From Leptolyngbya cf. ectocarpi LEGE 11479 (GTDB taxonomy: Bacteria > Cyanobacteriota > Cyanobacteriia > Phormidesmidales > Phormidesmidaceae), in NCBI RefSeq assembly GCF_015207065.1, contig NZ_JADEXP010000002.1, positions 1 through 64,000 on the forward strand: DNA of 64,000 nt, in the 5' to 3' direction. A program made the position numbers and the translations under genes. The notes under the pieces were generated by a model that had not been told where the DNA came from, made no database searches, and saw only the letters and a list, made by a program, of their open reading frames with translations. Positions 34,688 through 44,950 of the stretch are shown here, piece by piece (the first letter of the stretch is position 1; each line of letters opens with the position of its first letter).

Positions 34688-35884
34688 CTATTCCGCATTT
34701 CTGGCGATCGCAGCTAGCTGTAATCCCGATGGATAAGCCCCCTCTTCCTTAATACGATCAATAATCGCCTCTGAAATCGGAAAGTTTAATCGCTTGGCCA
34801 AGGCCCGGACGACATCGCCCCGGTCAATAGTCCCAGCAACGGCATCAGCAGGGGACAGTACCGTGATCCGTCGCAGTTCATTTTCTTCGAGATCGGTAAT
34901 CACTTTAGACAGCGGTGTTTCTTCACGCACATGGGGGACATCTAAAAGCGGGTGGGCAACCTGGGCCAGGGTCATGGATTCCCATTGACCACGTTCAATC
35001 TGACGTAGATCATCCAGGGACACCATGCCCCGATAGCGACCGTTGGAGGCGGCAAAATAGACAACAGCCTTATCCTCATGCAGCAGCTGATTATCGGCAA
35101 ATTCCCGTAGCGTCATGGTGCCATCAACCACCTTAAATTCGCGTACACTCGCATCCTTGGCTTTGAGACTGCTAATGGCATCCTGCAAATCGCTGACCCG
35201 GTTATAAGCCCCTGCATTGCGCACAGCAAACCATCCCAGAAGCGAGAGCCAGAGCCATTCAAACTGTTGGGTAGACAGATATACATAGATACCCACCGTA
35301 ATCGCCGTCCACCCTAGCAACTGACCAACCCTGGCCGCCCAGCGCACCCCTTGAGCCCGGCTACCGGTTATTTTCCACACGGCAGCTTTGAGCACCTGAC
35401 CACCATCTAAAGGTAAACCTGGAATCAAATTAAACAGGGTAAGTACCAGATTGATTTGGGCAATCCGGCTCGTTACCAGCGAGGCTATCGTCTGCTCCGG
35501 GACAATCAGGGCTACCAACCCCAGGGATACAAACAGAAAAAAGCTGACTAAGGGGCCTGCGATCGCAACTTGAAATGCCTGCCCTGGAGTTTTTGACTCC
35601 TTGTCAATAGACGCAATCCCCCCAAACAAAAATAACGTGATCGAGTTGACCTGAATCCCCTGACGTCGAGCTACCAGGCTATGCCCCAACTCATGGAGTA
35701 GTACAGAGCCAAACAAAAGTAGTGCCATCACCAGACCCACTACAGCTGCCACCGGCAAGGTGAATCCATCGTCAGATAGATCGCTGCCATAGGCAAACGT
35801 CATTAGCAGGACAATAAAAAACCACGATGTATCAACAAATAGGGGGATACCGAAAATTGCGCCAACGCGCCAACCGGATTGCAT
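34688..35884 (-). CDS. Site-2 protease (M50 family) with CBS domains
   Basis: This 398-residue intramembrane metalloprotease has six or so membrane helices. The zinc site is HELGH at 64-68 with a later DGG motif in NLIPGLPLDGGQVLKA. After about residue 240 two CBS domains follow (VVDGTMTLREFADNQL, then ADAVAGTIDRGDVVRAL), as in the SpoIVFB-like subgroup with C-terminal regulation. It cleaves membrane-bound regulators such as anti-sigma factors in other systems. It is convergent with the ligase gene. Confidence 0.94.
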   Translation of the reverse strand: MQSGWRVGAIFGIPLFVDTSWFFIVLLMTFAYGSDLSDDGFTLPVAAVVGLVMALLLFGSVLLHELGHSLVARRQGIQVNSITLFLFGGIASIDKESKTPGQAFQVAIAGPLVSFFLFVSLGLVALIVPEQTIASLVTSRIAQINLVLTLFNLIPGLPLDGGQVLKAAVWKITGSRAQGVRWAARVGQLLGWTAITVGIYVYLSTQQFEWLWLSLLGWFAVRNAGAYNRVSDLQDAISSLKAKDASVREFKVVDGTMTLREFADNQLLHEDKAVVYFAASNGRYRGMVSLDDLRQIERGQWESMTLAQVAHPLLDVPHVREETPLSKVITDLEENELRRITVLSPADAVAGTIDRGDVVRALAKRLNFPISEAIIDRIKEEGAYPSGLQLAAIARNAE

Positions 35885-36071
35885 AGTGATATACCTTTGA
35901 TAGGCCGATGGATAATAGGGACAGAACGATTAGTATGGCCCTACTAAAAAGTCATACTAAAACACACCTGCATTCAGAACCGTCAGTTTTTATCTAAGAA
36001 CTGCCTCTATTTTAATGAGGGGGTTTACCAATAGCTTTACTGGATCTCCGAATCTTTTCGAATTATTATCT

Positions 36072-36713
36072 ATGCGTATTAAGATTTGCGGCCTAACCCA
36101 GCCGGACCAGGCGGTTGCGATCGCCACCATGGGAGCCTCCGTACTGGGATTTATCTGCGTTAAACAATCCCCGCGCTACGTAGCCCCCGAAACTATTCAG
36201 ACCATTGTGCAGGCACTCCCCCCTATTGACCGCTTTGGGGTTTTCGCCAATGCATCGCTGGAGCAAATTAAGCAGACCGTAGCTCTAGGACAGCTCAGCG
36301 GTGTGCAGCTCCATGGACAAGAATCCATCGCCTACTGTCAGACAGTTCGCACAACCTTACCTGACGTAGAACTGATCAAAGCCCTACGCATTCGTGATTT
36401 AAAAGATTTAGACCAGGTAGAAACCTATGCTCCCTATGTGGACACATTTTTACTAGATGCTTATCATCCCCAGCATCTGGGGGGCACCGGCCACACCCTA
36501 GACTGGAAAACCCTACAAACCTTTCGCCCTGAACGCCCCTGGTTTTTAGCCGGTGGCCTCCGTCCTGACAATGTTGCCCAAGCCCTATCGCTGCTTTCTC
36601 CAGATGGTATTGACCTCTCCAGCGGTGTAGAACAGTCTCCTGGAGACAAGAATCTGATTAAGGTGGCTCAGCTACTGCAGGCCGTTAAAAAAGGTGAAAC
36701 ACTCTCCCTCTAA
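36072..36713 (+). CDS. trpF: Phosphoribosylanthranilate isomerase
   Basis: This 213-residue TIM barrel catalyses the third step of tryptophan synthesis. MRIKICGLTQPDQAVAIAT is the canonical N-terminus and decides the start; a frame opening 19 codons earlier is not needed. LGFICVKQSPRYV, VQLHGQES, LLDAYHP and LAGGLRPDNVAQAL are further motifs. It stands alone, as trp genes usually do in cyanobacteria. Confidence 0.96.
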   Translation: MRIKICGLTQPDQAVAIATMGASVLGFICVKQSPRYVAPETIQTIVQALPPIDRFGVFANASLEQIKQTVALGQLSGVQLHGQESIAYCQTVRTTLPDVELIKALRIRDLKDLDQVETYAPYVDTFLLDAYHPQHLGGTGHTLDWKTLQTFRPERPWFLAGGLRPDNVAQALSLLSPDGIDLSSGVEQSPGDKNLIKVAQLLQAVKKGETLSL

Positions 36714-36847
36714 TCACCCCGTATTTGTAACAAAACATCTCTGAGCCTAAATCTTGATTACAGAATATCCCCCTTGCTTCATATGGTCTAAGTACTGATG
36801 ATAGTTTGAGCCTAGTCGTCCATGCTTAGTCTCCCTAGCTACGCCAT

Positions 36848-37012
36848 ATGTACAACGTCCAAAAAGATTGGTTAGGTGCATTGATGATGGCTGCCCTCGG
36901 TGCAGGTATCATTACGTCCTTTGCCGTGAGCCAAGGTCAAAATCCCTTTGTTGGTCTGGGTATTACTGCTTTTGCATCTATTGTCGCTGTGCTCTTTGAC
37001 CATTTTTGCTAG
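36848..37012 (+). CDS. 54-residue two-helix membrane protein
   Basis: This short frame (MYNVQKDWLGALMMAALGAG, ending FDHFC) has two hydrophobic helices separated by SQGQNPFVG. Clean helical periodicity and a charged N-terminus support it as a real gene, although no ribosome site is clear. No family was recognised. Confidence 0.5.
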   Translation: MYNVQKDWLGALMMAALGAGIITSFAVSQGQNPFVGLGITAFASIVAVLFDHFC

Positions 37013-37147
37013 TGAGAAAGGCGATTTCCTGTTCCAGCGATTACTCCTGTCCAGCCAGCGGCTATCACTGCTGGCTTTTTCTTGTGTAAACGCCGGCCAG
37101 CCGTCGATAATTTAATAGATCATCTTGTGCATTTCTAAAGACAACAT

Positions 37148-37185
37148 AAAACAGCCGGTAAGACGAAAACATTACCGGCTGTTTT
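37148..37185. terminator. Strong bidirectional terminator after sigC
   Basis: AAAACAGCCGGTAA pairs with TTACCGGCTGTTTT (14 bp), with a 10-nt A-rich loop. It terminates the sigma gene (-) and possibly the small gene (+). Confidence 0.9.
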
Positions 37186-37264
37186 ATTGCTGTTTTGTGG
37201 CTGTTTTGATAATCTATCGGCGGTTCTGATGTCGGGAGAGCGCATCAGCAGGAGGCCAGTACCC

Positions 37265-38575
37265 CTAACCCAAAGCTTCTAGATAATCACGAATACGATT
37301 ACGGCGTTTAGGTTGCCGTAGCTTTTGTAATGCTTTGGACTCAATCTGTCGAACCCGCTCACGGGATAGCTCTAGTGTGCGCCCAATCTCGGCTAAGGAG
37401 TAAGGCACTCCATCACCTAAGCCAAAGCGGAGGCGAATGACTTCCTGCTCACGAGTGGTGAGGTCAGCTAGGAGCTGATGCAAATCGCGCCGTAGGGCAT
37501 CCCGTACAGCTAACTCTTCAGGGGAAAGGGCATCGGTTTCCAGCAGATCGCCTAATTCCGTATCCCGCTCTTTACCAACTTTGGTTTCAAGGGAAATTGA
37601 CCGGGGTACCTTGAGCAGGACTTCTCGCACCTGGGCTGCGGTCATGTTGAGTTCGCGGGCGATGTCTTCGACGGTGGCGGTCCGGCCTTTAGTCTGGGAA
37701 ATCTTGCGCTGAGCTTTCTTGATTTTGTTGAGCTTTTCAGTAATGTGGACCGGCAGACGAATGGTGCGACTCTGGGTTGCGATCGCACGGGTAATGCCCT
37801 GACGAATCCACCAGTAGGCATAGGTGCTAAAGCGATAGCCCTTAGTGGGGTCAAATTTCTCGACCGCTCGCTCTAGACCAAGGGTGCCTTCCTGGATCAA
37901 ATCCAGCAGCTCCAGGCCACGGTTCTGATACTTTTTAGCCACCGACACCACCAAGCGCAGGTTCGCCTTGATCATGTGCTCTTTGGCTCGCACACCCTCA
38001 GTACAGGCTTCATCTAAATCCTGCACCGACATACCCACCAGCTCAGCCCACTGCCGCTTCCCGGCCTGCAAGCTGGGCTTGAGTTCGGTAGCCTCAATGC
38101 CGCAGGCTTTGGCCAGACGCTCCAGCGAGGGGCGATGACCTAGCTGGGCTGTCATGCGATCGCGAGTCTCTAGTAACAAGACGTACGTAGACAGAATTCC
38201 AGAATCGGCCTCAGCAGCCTGTTTGCGCTGCTCCAAAAGCTGCATATAGCTTTGAACCAGCTGGGCTTCTGCCACCTCTTCGTCTCTCTCTAACAGACGA
38301 ACCCGTCCAATTTCTTGTAAATAGAGACGAACCAAATCGGTGGTACGACGCCCAGGGGCAACCGCCAATTTATCAACGTCCAAATTGTTTACCGTGTCAT
38401 CATCATCTTTCGACAGCAGCTTTTTTATATCGTTGTCGCTCGGCTCCTCCTTGACATTGCCAGATTGAGCCGTAGCGAGAGCAACAGAGCTGGGGGCTAC
38501 CACATCAGCATCTGCAGTGGGTTGATAAGACGTTGCATCCATAACCATGGGCGGTGTAGCTTTAAGAACAGTCAA
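37265..38575 (-). CDS. sigC: Group-2 RNA polymerase sigma-70 factor (SigC-like)
   Basis: This 436-residue sigma factor has region 1.2 (TTDLVRLYLQEIGRVRLLER), a long non-conserved insert of about 110-200, region 2 (ANLRLVVSVAKKYQNRGLEL then RFSTYAYWWIRQ), region 3 (LPVHITEKLNKIKKAQRKIS) and region 4 (SLAEIGRTLELSRERVRQIE). The phrase YLQEIGRVRLLERDEEV and the insert resemble SigC and not SigA. The N-terminal 75 residues are acidic and low-complexity. It would direct stationary-phase or temperature-related transcription if SigC; the symbol is my assignment by similarity. Confidence 0.75.
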   Translation of the reverse strand: MTVLKATPPMVMDATSYQPTADADVVAPSSVALATAQSGNVKEEPSDNDIKKLLSKDDDDTVNNLDVDKLAVAPGRRTTDLVRLYLQEIGRVRLLERDEEVAEAQLVQSYMQLLEQRKQAAEADSGILSTYVLLLETRDRMTAQLGHRPSLERLAKACGIEATELKPSLQAGKRQWAELVGMSVQDLDEACTEGVRAKEHMIKANLRLVVSVAKKYQNRGLELLDLIQEGTLGLERAVEKFDPTKGYRFSTYAYWWIRQGITRAIATQSRTIRLPVHITEKLNKIKKAQRKISQTKGRTATVEDIARELNMTAAQVREVLLKVPRSISLETKVGKERDTELGDLLETDALSPEELAVRDALRRDLHQLLADLTTREQEVIRLRFGLGDGVPYSLAEIGRTLELSRERVRQIESKALQKLRQPKRRNRIRDYLEALG

Positions 38576-39099
38576 GGCCGTCTAGCCCTCGTAGATGTAG
38601 TGTTCCCGGCCTAAGAAAGCGAGGAACAAACTGCAAACTCGGGAGGCTTGCTCTAGGCAAATGTAAATCTGATGAGCTAGACTTATGCACCCATACTTAG
38701 CGTAGAGTGCTGCTGTCAAAGCCCAAGTGACTCACATCAGGGTGATATAAGGATCTACATCACTCAGCAAGCCTATTCCCGATGAACCGCATTCTCTAAA
38801 CGATTACGTCAGTGATTGCGTCGAGGACCGTATCTAACTAAATATCAACTAGGGTCAGCCACCTTGATCAGGATTAGTCCAGGTTTTTCAGTGGCACAGG
38901 TTTAGAAGAAATATCCTGATACCTTCAGACGTTAGAACGGTCCATGTCCTTTAACAGTGAGTACTTTCAGAAAGCCCTGGGGACCGGGGTATGGCGACTA
39001 ACTCCCGACAATCGTTACCAGGAATTCATCATCTAGGGCTACGTTCTTACATTTGCTTTAAGGATAGCCAGTTAAACTAGCTGCCCTTGCTCAAAAAGG
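38576..39099. other. Gene-free region between SNF2 and sigma genes
   Basis: It should contain the promoter and leader of the sigma gene. I see no RNA gene or strong hairpin. A 30-codon frame at 38943 (MSFNSEYFQKALGTGVWRLT) is too short to support. Confidence 0.4.
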
Positions 39100-42000
39100 T
39101 TAGCTTTCGTCAATCACAGCCTTACGATCCAGGAGTAGCAGCTCGCGCAACTGATCCGTATCTAGCTCGGTCAACCACTGCTCACCCGCGCCGACAACCT
39201 GCTCTGCCAAAGCTTTTTTACTTTCAATCATGTCGTTGATGCGCTCTTCTAGGGTGCCGCTACAGACAAACTTGTGTACCTGAACATTGCGGGTTTGCCC
39301 AATGCGAAAGGCCCGGTCAGTGGCCTGGTTTTCCACAGCAGGGTTCCACCAGCGGTCAAAGTGAAAGACATGGTTGGCCCGAGTCAGATTAAGACCTACT
39401 CCCCCGGCCTTAAGCGAGAGAATAAATAGCTTGGGTCCATTGGGATCTTGCTGAAACCGATCCACCATCGCCTCACGAGCTGGCTGGGAGGTGCTGCCAT
39501 AAAGAAATAGGGCATCTTCTCCTAGATGTTCTTTTAAGTGAGACTGCAACAGATTTCCCCACTCAGCAAACTGGGTAAAAATCAGAGCCCGATCGCCCTC
39601 TGAAATCACCTCTTCGAGCATCTCGTTAAGCCGTTGCAGTTTTGCCGAACGTCGCTGCTTGCCTAAAGATGCTTGCTTGAGATACTGGGCTGGATGGTTA
39701 CAAATTTGCTTGAGTTTGACCAATAACCCCAGAATCATGCCCCGGCGTTTGACACCATCGGCCTCATCAATGTTGGCCAGCGCTTCATCCACGGCTTTTT
39801 GATACAGTCGGCCCTGTTCCGCAGATAGGCCGCAGAAAACCGTCATCTCCTGCTTTTCGGGCAAATCTTGAATAATGGTGCGATCGGTTTTCAGACGTCT
39901 AAGGATAAAGGGCTGCACCAAACCTCGCAGGGTGCGCAAAGAATCGGTGTCGCCGTAGCGTTCGATCGGTGTGGCAAAACGGCGCTGAAAGAAATTTTTG
40001 GGACCCAAATAGTTTGGATTTAAAAAATCCATAATGGACCACAGTTCGCTCAAGCGGTTCTCCACTGGAGTACCGGTCAGGGCAATCCGAAAATCGCTTT
40101 CTAGCTCCCGTACAGCCTTGGATTGTTTAGCATCAGAGTTCTTAATATTTTGAGCTTCGTCCAACACTAGACCTTGCCAATCCACGCGTTTTAATTCTTT
40201 GAGGTCCCGATAAACAAGGGTATAGCTGGTGACAATCAGATTAGTTTCTCGGGCCTGCTTGACAAAAGTTGCACCCTTAGGCCGCTTATCTCCGTGATAG
40301 ACCAGGGTGGTTAGCTCAGGACCAAATCGCTTAACCTCTCGCTGCCAGTTACTCAACACCGATGTGGGACAGACTAGCAATACGGGTTTACTCAATACAG
40401 CTTCCTGCTTGAGGTTGAGCAAGAAAGCAATCAGCTGGATCGTTTTACCCAAACCCATGTCGTCAGCTAGGCAAGCCCCCAACCCCCACTGCTCTAAAAA
40501 TGTCAGCCAGGATACGCCCCGTGCTTGATAAGGACGCAGCTTCCCTTCAAATCCATCGGGCTCTTCCATCTCTTCAAGGCTCTGGTTGCCTGTAGTCAGG
40601 GTGGTAATCAGCTCATCTAATTTGCCCGAAGCGTGGAACGCGACCACCGGTAACTTGTCGATCAGTTGGCCATCACCGCTGCTGATGCGCAATACTTCTT
40701 CGACAGATAGCTTATTTTTAGTTTGACGACTGGTAAAAAATGACTGAGCTGCTTTTACATCCTGAGGTCGCAGCTCCACCCACTGACCATTGACTTCCAC
40801 CAGCGGCGTCTGTTGCGCAATTAACTGCTCAAATTCACGCTGACTCACATTCTGACCGCCGATGGAAAGCTCCCACTCAAAGTTCAGTAAACTCTGTAAT
40901 CCCAGGCGCTGCTGTTTACGCGGTGGTGTCATGGCCTTGACGCTCAATCCCAGGCGACTGGCACTGGACTTCGTCGGATCGACTAGATTCTCGGGCAGGG
41001 TCACGCCAAACCCATTATCCTGCAAGCGATTTGCAGTGGCTTTAATAAACTCAAAGGCTTGAATCGGATCTAGGCTACAACCACTGGGGCTGGATTCGCT
41101 CAGAGTAGTCTTAATGGGCTCGCACAGACGGGCAGCACGCCCTAACCCTGCTAACAATTTTTCCTGGGGCGCATCTACGGTACGACCACGATAGTCCAAC
41201 TGGTCTACAGGATGCTGCCAAATGGTTTGAGCATCAAGGCAAAAAACATCATCATCGGAGGCTTCTAAACCATAGTGCAGGGTCCAGTTGAGTTCGCCAC
41301 TAGGAGGAGGCATCAGGTGAAAGCCCACGTGCAACGCATCAAGGGCATCGGTCGCTAAGTTCTGCAGCGGCGCTGTCCAGGTATGAAGGGCTTCATTGAG
41401 CCGCACTAACCCAGCAGGACTCGATTCAAAGCGTTTTTTCTTTTCCTGGGTTAGGGCTCCTACCCATTCACGCAGGGGTAAGTCTTTACTCAGGGGAGCT
41501 GTAGCTGGCAAGGGTTGAACCTTGGCTAAATCGCAAACTTTAGCTGATACAACACTGGCTACAAAGTCTTGCAGCAATGGCGGTGCCTGGCTTGGTAAAT
41601 CAATGGCGAGTAGATCACCTGAAAACTCAACCGTGCCTGCTTTAGATGTTTTTGACTGGGTTGTTTTGGATTTGGTTGTTTTGGATTTAGCGGCTTTTGT
41701 TTTGGCAGTTTTGGTGTTTTTTTTGGCCGCTGCAGTTTTGCGGGTGGGTGCTTTGAGGGCTTGATACAGCTGACAAACCAGGGGCATACGGTCGGAAAAC
41801 TGACGCAGTCGCGCTTGGTCCACAGCACTGTTGAGTAATAACTGCCAGGTTGCGATCGCACCACCCCTATCAGCACTCACCGCCGGCACAAACTTACCCC
41901 GCGCCATTAAATCTAAACTCCAGCGAGCCATATGGGACCAATAGCGCAGATCTCCTCCAACCACGCTAGCTTCAGATCCCAAAGGCAACCCCGTCAGCAA

Positions 42001-42354
42001 GTTTAATGCCACCGCCGTTGGCAACATTACCCCAGACACACGCCACGGATAAAGAACGACATCTGCAACATGGGGCTGTCCTGACAGCTGTGGACAAACC
42101 GACTTTTCTGTCAATACCGTTGGCAGCGCCACAACATACTCACGCCAGCGTGCCTGAAACCGATCAACTAGCAGCCCCAAATCCAGCTGGTCTACTGTTG
42201 TCGGCAATGCTTGAAACTCCTCAGCACTCAAACAGTAAGGATGCAACTCCATACACAGATCAGCTGGCGCAACCTCTTCTAGTCTGCGCCAGGTTTCAGC
42301 CCAAACAAAAAATCGCTGCTGTGCCGGAAGCCAACTTCCATGGAGAATTGTCAT
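39100..42354 (-). CDS. SNF2-family (SWI2/SNF2) DNA-dependent ATPase
   Basis: This 1084-residue protein is a cyanobacterial SNF2 helicase-like translocase. The N-terminal half includes an unusual Lys/Thr/Ala-rich linker (about 215-255). The motor has ACLADDMGLGKTIQLIAFLL (motif I), LVLDEAQNIKN (motif II), ALTGTPVENRLSELWSIMDF (III), LSLKAGGVGLNLTRANHV (V) and DRAFRIGQTRNVQVHKF (VI). MTILHGSWLP is the usual N-terminus, so 42354 is preferred to 42396. It probably remodels DNA-protein complexes. It lies just downstream of phoH on the same strand. Confidence 0.93.
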   Translation of the reverse strand: MTILHGSWLPAQQRFFVWAETWRRLEEVAPADLCMELHPYCLSAEEFQALPTTVDQLDLGLLVDRFQARWREYVVALPTVLTEKSVCPQLSGQPHVADVVLYPWRVSGVMLPTAVALNLLTGLPLGSEASVVGGDLRYWSHMARWSLDLMARGKFVPAVSADRGGAIATWQLLLNSAVDQARLRQFSDRMPLVCQLYQALKAPTRKTAAAKKNTKTAKTKAAKSKTTKSKTTQSKTSKAGTVEFSGDLLAIDLPSQAPPLLQDFVASVVSAKVCDLAKVQPLPATAPLSKDLPLREWVGALTQEKKKRFESSPAGLVRLNEALHTWTAPLQNLATDALDALHVGFHLMPPPSGELNWTLHYGLEASDDDVFCLDAQTIWQHPVDQLDYRGRTVDAPQEKLLAGLGRAARLCEPIKTTLSESSPSGCSLDPIQAFEFIKATANRLQDNGFGVTLPENLVDPTKSSASRLGLSVKAMTPPRKQQRLGLQSLLNFEWELSIGGQNVSQREFEQLIAQQTPLVEVNGQWVELRPQDVKAAQSFFTSRQTKNKLSVEEVLRISSGDGQLIDKLPVVAFHASGKLDELITTLTTGNQSLEEMEEPDGFEGKLRPYQARGVSWLTFLEQWGLGACLADDMGLGKTIQLIAFLLNLKQEAVLSKPVLLVCPTSVLSNWQREVKRFGPELTTLVYHGDKRPKGATFVKQARETNLIVTSYTLVYRDLKELKRVDWQGLVLDEAQNIKNSDAKQSKAVRELESDFRIALTGTPVENRLSELWSIMDFLNPNYLGPKNFFQRRFATPIERYGDTDSLRTLRGLVQPFILRRLKTDRTIIQDLPEKQEMTVFCGLSAEQGRLYQKAVDEALANIDEADGVKRRGMILGLLVKLKQICNHPAQYLKQASLGKQRRSAKLQRLNEMLEEVISEGDRALIFTQFAEWGNLLQSHLKEHLGEDALFLYGSTSQPAREAMVDRFQQDPNGPKLFILSLKAGGVGLNLTRANHVFHFDRWWNPAVENQATDRAFRIGQTRNVQVHKFVCSGTLEERINDMIESKKALAEQVVGAGEQWLTELDTDQLRELLLLDRKAVIDES

Positions 42355-42434
42355 AATAAATGCCGCCTTCAGTACCGCCCAAAACCCATCATCCAAGGAT
42401 TCAGAATACCGCTTAGTCGAGGAGGAATACCTCG

Positions 42435-43388
42435 CTACATCTCATATTGCTCATAGGCCGCCACAATCCGCTGCACCAGCGGATGACGAACAACATCAGC
42501 TTTAGTGAGCTCAGAAAATGCGATCCCATCCACACCTTTCAGCACCTTGACCGCCATGGACAAACCAGACTGTCGCTGATTAGGCAAATCCGTTTGCGTA
42601 ACATCGCCTGTCACCACCATCCTCGACTTAAATCCCAACCGCGTTAGCACCATTTTCATTTGGGCAGGGGTTGTATTTTGTGCCTCATCCAAAATCACAA
42701 ATGCATTGCTCAACGTTCGTCCACGCATGTAGGCCAGAGGGGCCACCTCAATAATGCCGCGCTCCATCAAACTAGGGATACGCTCCGGATCAATTAGCTC
42801 ATGCAAGGCATCATATAGGGGCCGCAGATAGGGATCTACCTTTTGCTGTAAATCACCTGGCAAAAAGCCCAAGCTCTCCCCCGCTTCCACAGCAGGCCGA
42901 GTCAAAATCAACCGCTCATACTGCTGCTCCAGAATCGCCTGCACAGCCACCATCGCTGCCAAAAACGTCTTACCCGTTCCAGCTGGTCCCGTGCAAAAAA
43001 CTAAATCTCGAGTCCGCAAGGCATTAACATACTTGCGCTGACGAAACGTCTTGGCTCGAATGGTCTCACCGCGACGGGTACGAGCAATTACATCCCCATG
43101 AAGCTGCCCCAGATCGTCCTCTTGGTTGGTATCTAGGGCATGGATAGCAGTCATCACTTCGGCGACCGACACAGATTGCCCCTGGGACCAAATTGACTCT
43201 AAAGAGGTGACCAAACGCTTAGAACGTTCTACTTGCTTTGGTGTACCCGACATCAACAAAGTCGTGCCACGCATCACCAACTTGGCCCCAGTTTGCTGAG
43301 ACAGTCGCTTGATAGCCTCTTCCTGGTAACCAGCCATTGCCATTGCTTGCTCAGCTGAATTAAATTCAAATGCGACGGCACCTTCCAT
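42435..43388 (-). CDS. phoH: PhoH-family ATPase/RNA-binding protein
   Basis: This 317-residue PhoH has an N-terminal KH-like region and a P-loop at FCTGPAGTGKTFLAAMVAVQ, with Walker B FVILDEAQNTTPAQMKMVLT and TRLGFKSRMVVTGDVTQTDL. The start is taken at 43388 (MEGAVAFEF); GTG 43412 is also possible. It follows rpsP and the KH gene on the same strand, the standard cyanobacterial order, suggesting a link to ribosome or RNA metabolism. Confidence 0.92.
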   Translation of the reverse strand: MEGAVAFEFNSAEQAMAMAGYQEEAIKRLSQQTGAKLVMRGTTLLMSGTPKQVERSKRLVTSLESIWSQGQSVSVAEVMTAIHALDTNQEDDLGQLHGDVIARTRRGETIRAKTFRQRKYVNALRTRDLVFCTGPAGTGKTFLAAMVAVQAILEQQYERLILTRPAVEAGESLGFLPGDLQQKVDPYLRPLYDALHELIDPERIPSLMERGIIEVAPLAYMRGRTLSNAFVILDEAQNTTPAQMKMVLTRLGFKSRMVVTGDVTQTDLPNQRQSGLSMAVKVLKGVDGIAFSELTKADVVRHPLVQRIVAAYEQYEM

Positions 43389-43513
43389 ACAACGGCTTAA
43401 TCCTGCCACCACAGATGTCTAATACTGGAATCTACCATCCGAGAACCTTTGCATTGTCAACCCACGTTCTTTTGGCTATCGCTCCAAATAACTCAGACTA
43501 GAAGAGCATTATC

Positions 43514-43927
43514 TCAACTTTGAGGGCGCCTGGATGGCTTACTAGGGCCTGGTCGACCACTCCCTCCACGTCGCGACCGACCGCCACCACGACCACCACG
43601 AGGACGGGAACGATCAGATCCATCGCCTGAATCTTGAGATGACTCACCATACACATCAAGGTGCACCGAACAATTATGCAATGCCCCTGTTGCCTTCAGA
43701 ACCTTACGAATCGCTTGAATGTTGCGACCGCCTCTCCCAAAAACTCGGCCCTTATCCTCACTATCAAAGGCAACACGAATCCAAAGCCGCTGACCGTCTG
43801 ACAGCGGCTCAAAATCTAATCTCAACGCATCAGGAGACTCTAAAAAAGGAGTCACCAAAAATCGCACTAAGGTTTCAAAGTCAGGCACATTAGCCACCTT
43901 ACTAACATCTAGTAGCAAGCCAAGCAT
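43514..43927 (-). CDS. KH-domain RNA-binding protein (KhpA-like)
   Basis: This 137-residue protein has a single KH domain. The GXXG loop is in VFGRGGRNIQAIRKVLKATG, near residue 63. The C-terminal 40 residues are Arg/Gly/Ser-rich, as in RGG tails. Genes like this sit after rpsP in many bacteria and act in RNA binding and division control. It is 109 bp downstream of rpsP. Confidence 0.9.
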   Translation of the reverse strand: MLGLLLDVSKVANVPDFETLVRFLVTPFLESPDALRLDFEPLSDGQRLWIRVAFDSEDKGRVFGRGGRNIQAIRKVLKATGALHNCSVHLDVYGESSQDSGDGSDRSRPRGGRGGGRSRRGGSGRPGPSKPSRRPQS

Positions 43928-44036
43928 AATAGATATGACACTTGAAGCAACTATCTAGAGCCAAAGGATGCAATGGAAAACGCTCCAGGTTTAGTAGTTT
44001 AGGCTTCAAGAATTATCGTGACTTGAACATTGCAAA

Positions 44037-44285
44037 CTAAGCTTTGAGCTGCTCGTATACGTTTGCTTTCTCAAGGATATGTTGCACAGTCTTCGTTGGC
44101 TGAGCCCCTTCCTTAAGGCGCTTGACAATCGCAGGCACTTCCAACCGAGTCTCATCCGTCCGAGGGTTGTAAAAGCCCAACTCCTCCAGCGGGCGACCAT
44201 CACGGCGATCTCGGCTATTCATAGCCACAATCCGATAGCTCACCTCACGTTTTTTGCCGTAACGCTTTAGTCGCAGTTTGATCAT
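44037..44285 (-). CDS. rpsP: 30S ribosomal protein S16
   Basis: This 82-residue protein starts [20 protein letters not shown] and continues with [14 protein letters not shown], the S16 signature. ATG 44285 is the canonical start; the frame open for 19 codons upstream is not used. It binds 16S rRNA early in small-subunit assembly. Confidence 0.97.
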   Translation of the reverse strand: MIKLRLKRYGKKREVSYRIVAMNSRDRRDGRPLEELGFYNPRTDETRLEVPAIVKRLKEGAQPTKTVQHILEKANVYEQLKA

Positions 44286-44538
44286 AGTTGTCTTGAAAAG
44301 GTCTGTTCGTTTTTTTACAAAAGCCGCACCTGCGAAGAGCACGCTTACGAAGCTTCAACTGAGCAACGTTCGACTTTGATTAAGCAGGCTCTACCTAGAG
44401 CACCTAATTCTATCACTCCCATGCAAGATTGCACGGGAGCTTCATCGGTGCAGATGAGCAACGGATTAATCTGGCTAGAGATCGGCCATGGATTTCAGTT
44501 GACGGCCACCGTTGCCATGCCACCCCCCATTAGGACTA

Positions 44539-44670
44539 TTAATCTTCGTGATCATCAAAGGGATCAGCGAGTTGCTTGGATGGGGGACCAAAAGCTGTGT
44601 AAACAGCAAGGCCAGTAAACGCGATAACAATGGCGCCCACTGAAATAATAAGAACTGTTGCAGAATCCAT
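44539..44670 (-). CDS. psbN: Photosystem II assembly protein PsbN
   Basis: This 43-residue thylakoid protein has one membrane helix (VLIISVGAIVIAFTGLAVYT) and the family end FGPPSKQLADPFDDHED. PsbN assists early steps of photosystem II assembly. It is divergent from psbH across a short promoter region, the classic arrangement. The 44286-44538 gap shows nothing further. Confidence 0.96.
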   Translation of the reverse strand: MDSATVLIISVGAIVIAFTGLAVYTAFGPPSKQLADPFDDHED

Positions 44671-44746
44671 AGGATCGTTTAAGACTTAGAGGATGTAAAA
44701 TCTATGATATTACAGAATATAAAGTGACCTTAAGGTAAATACGCCC

Positions 44747-44950
44747 ATGGCACAGCAAACTCGGTTGGGAAACCTGCTTAAACCTCTAAACTCCGAATAC
44801 GGTAAAGTTACCCCCGGCTGGGGAACTACTCGCCTAATGGGAGTGTTTATGGTTCTTTTCCTTGTATTTCTCTTGATCATCCTGCAGATTTACAACAACT
44901 CCCTTCAAATTCAAGGGGTTGATGTCGATTGGCGTAGCCTTAGTTTCTAG
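44747..44950 (+). CDS. psbH: Photosystem II reaction-centre protein H
   Basis: This 67-residue subunit has the family N-terminus [20 protein letters not shown], then [10 protein letters not shown] and one membrane helix ([19 protein letters not shown]). It stabilises the photosystem II core and quinone binding. Confidence 0.97.
   Translation: MAQQTRLGNLLKPLNSEYGKVTPGWGTTRLMGVFMVLFLVFLLIILQIYNNSLQIQGVDVDWRSLSF

Noticed and set aside
38943-39035. 30-codon frame (MSFNSEYFQK...) between the sigma and SNF2 genes
   Set aside because: It is too short, with no ribosome site, membrane helix or recognised family.
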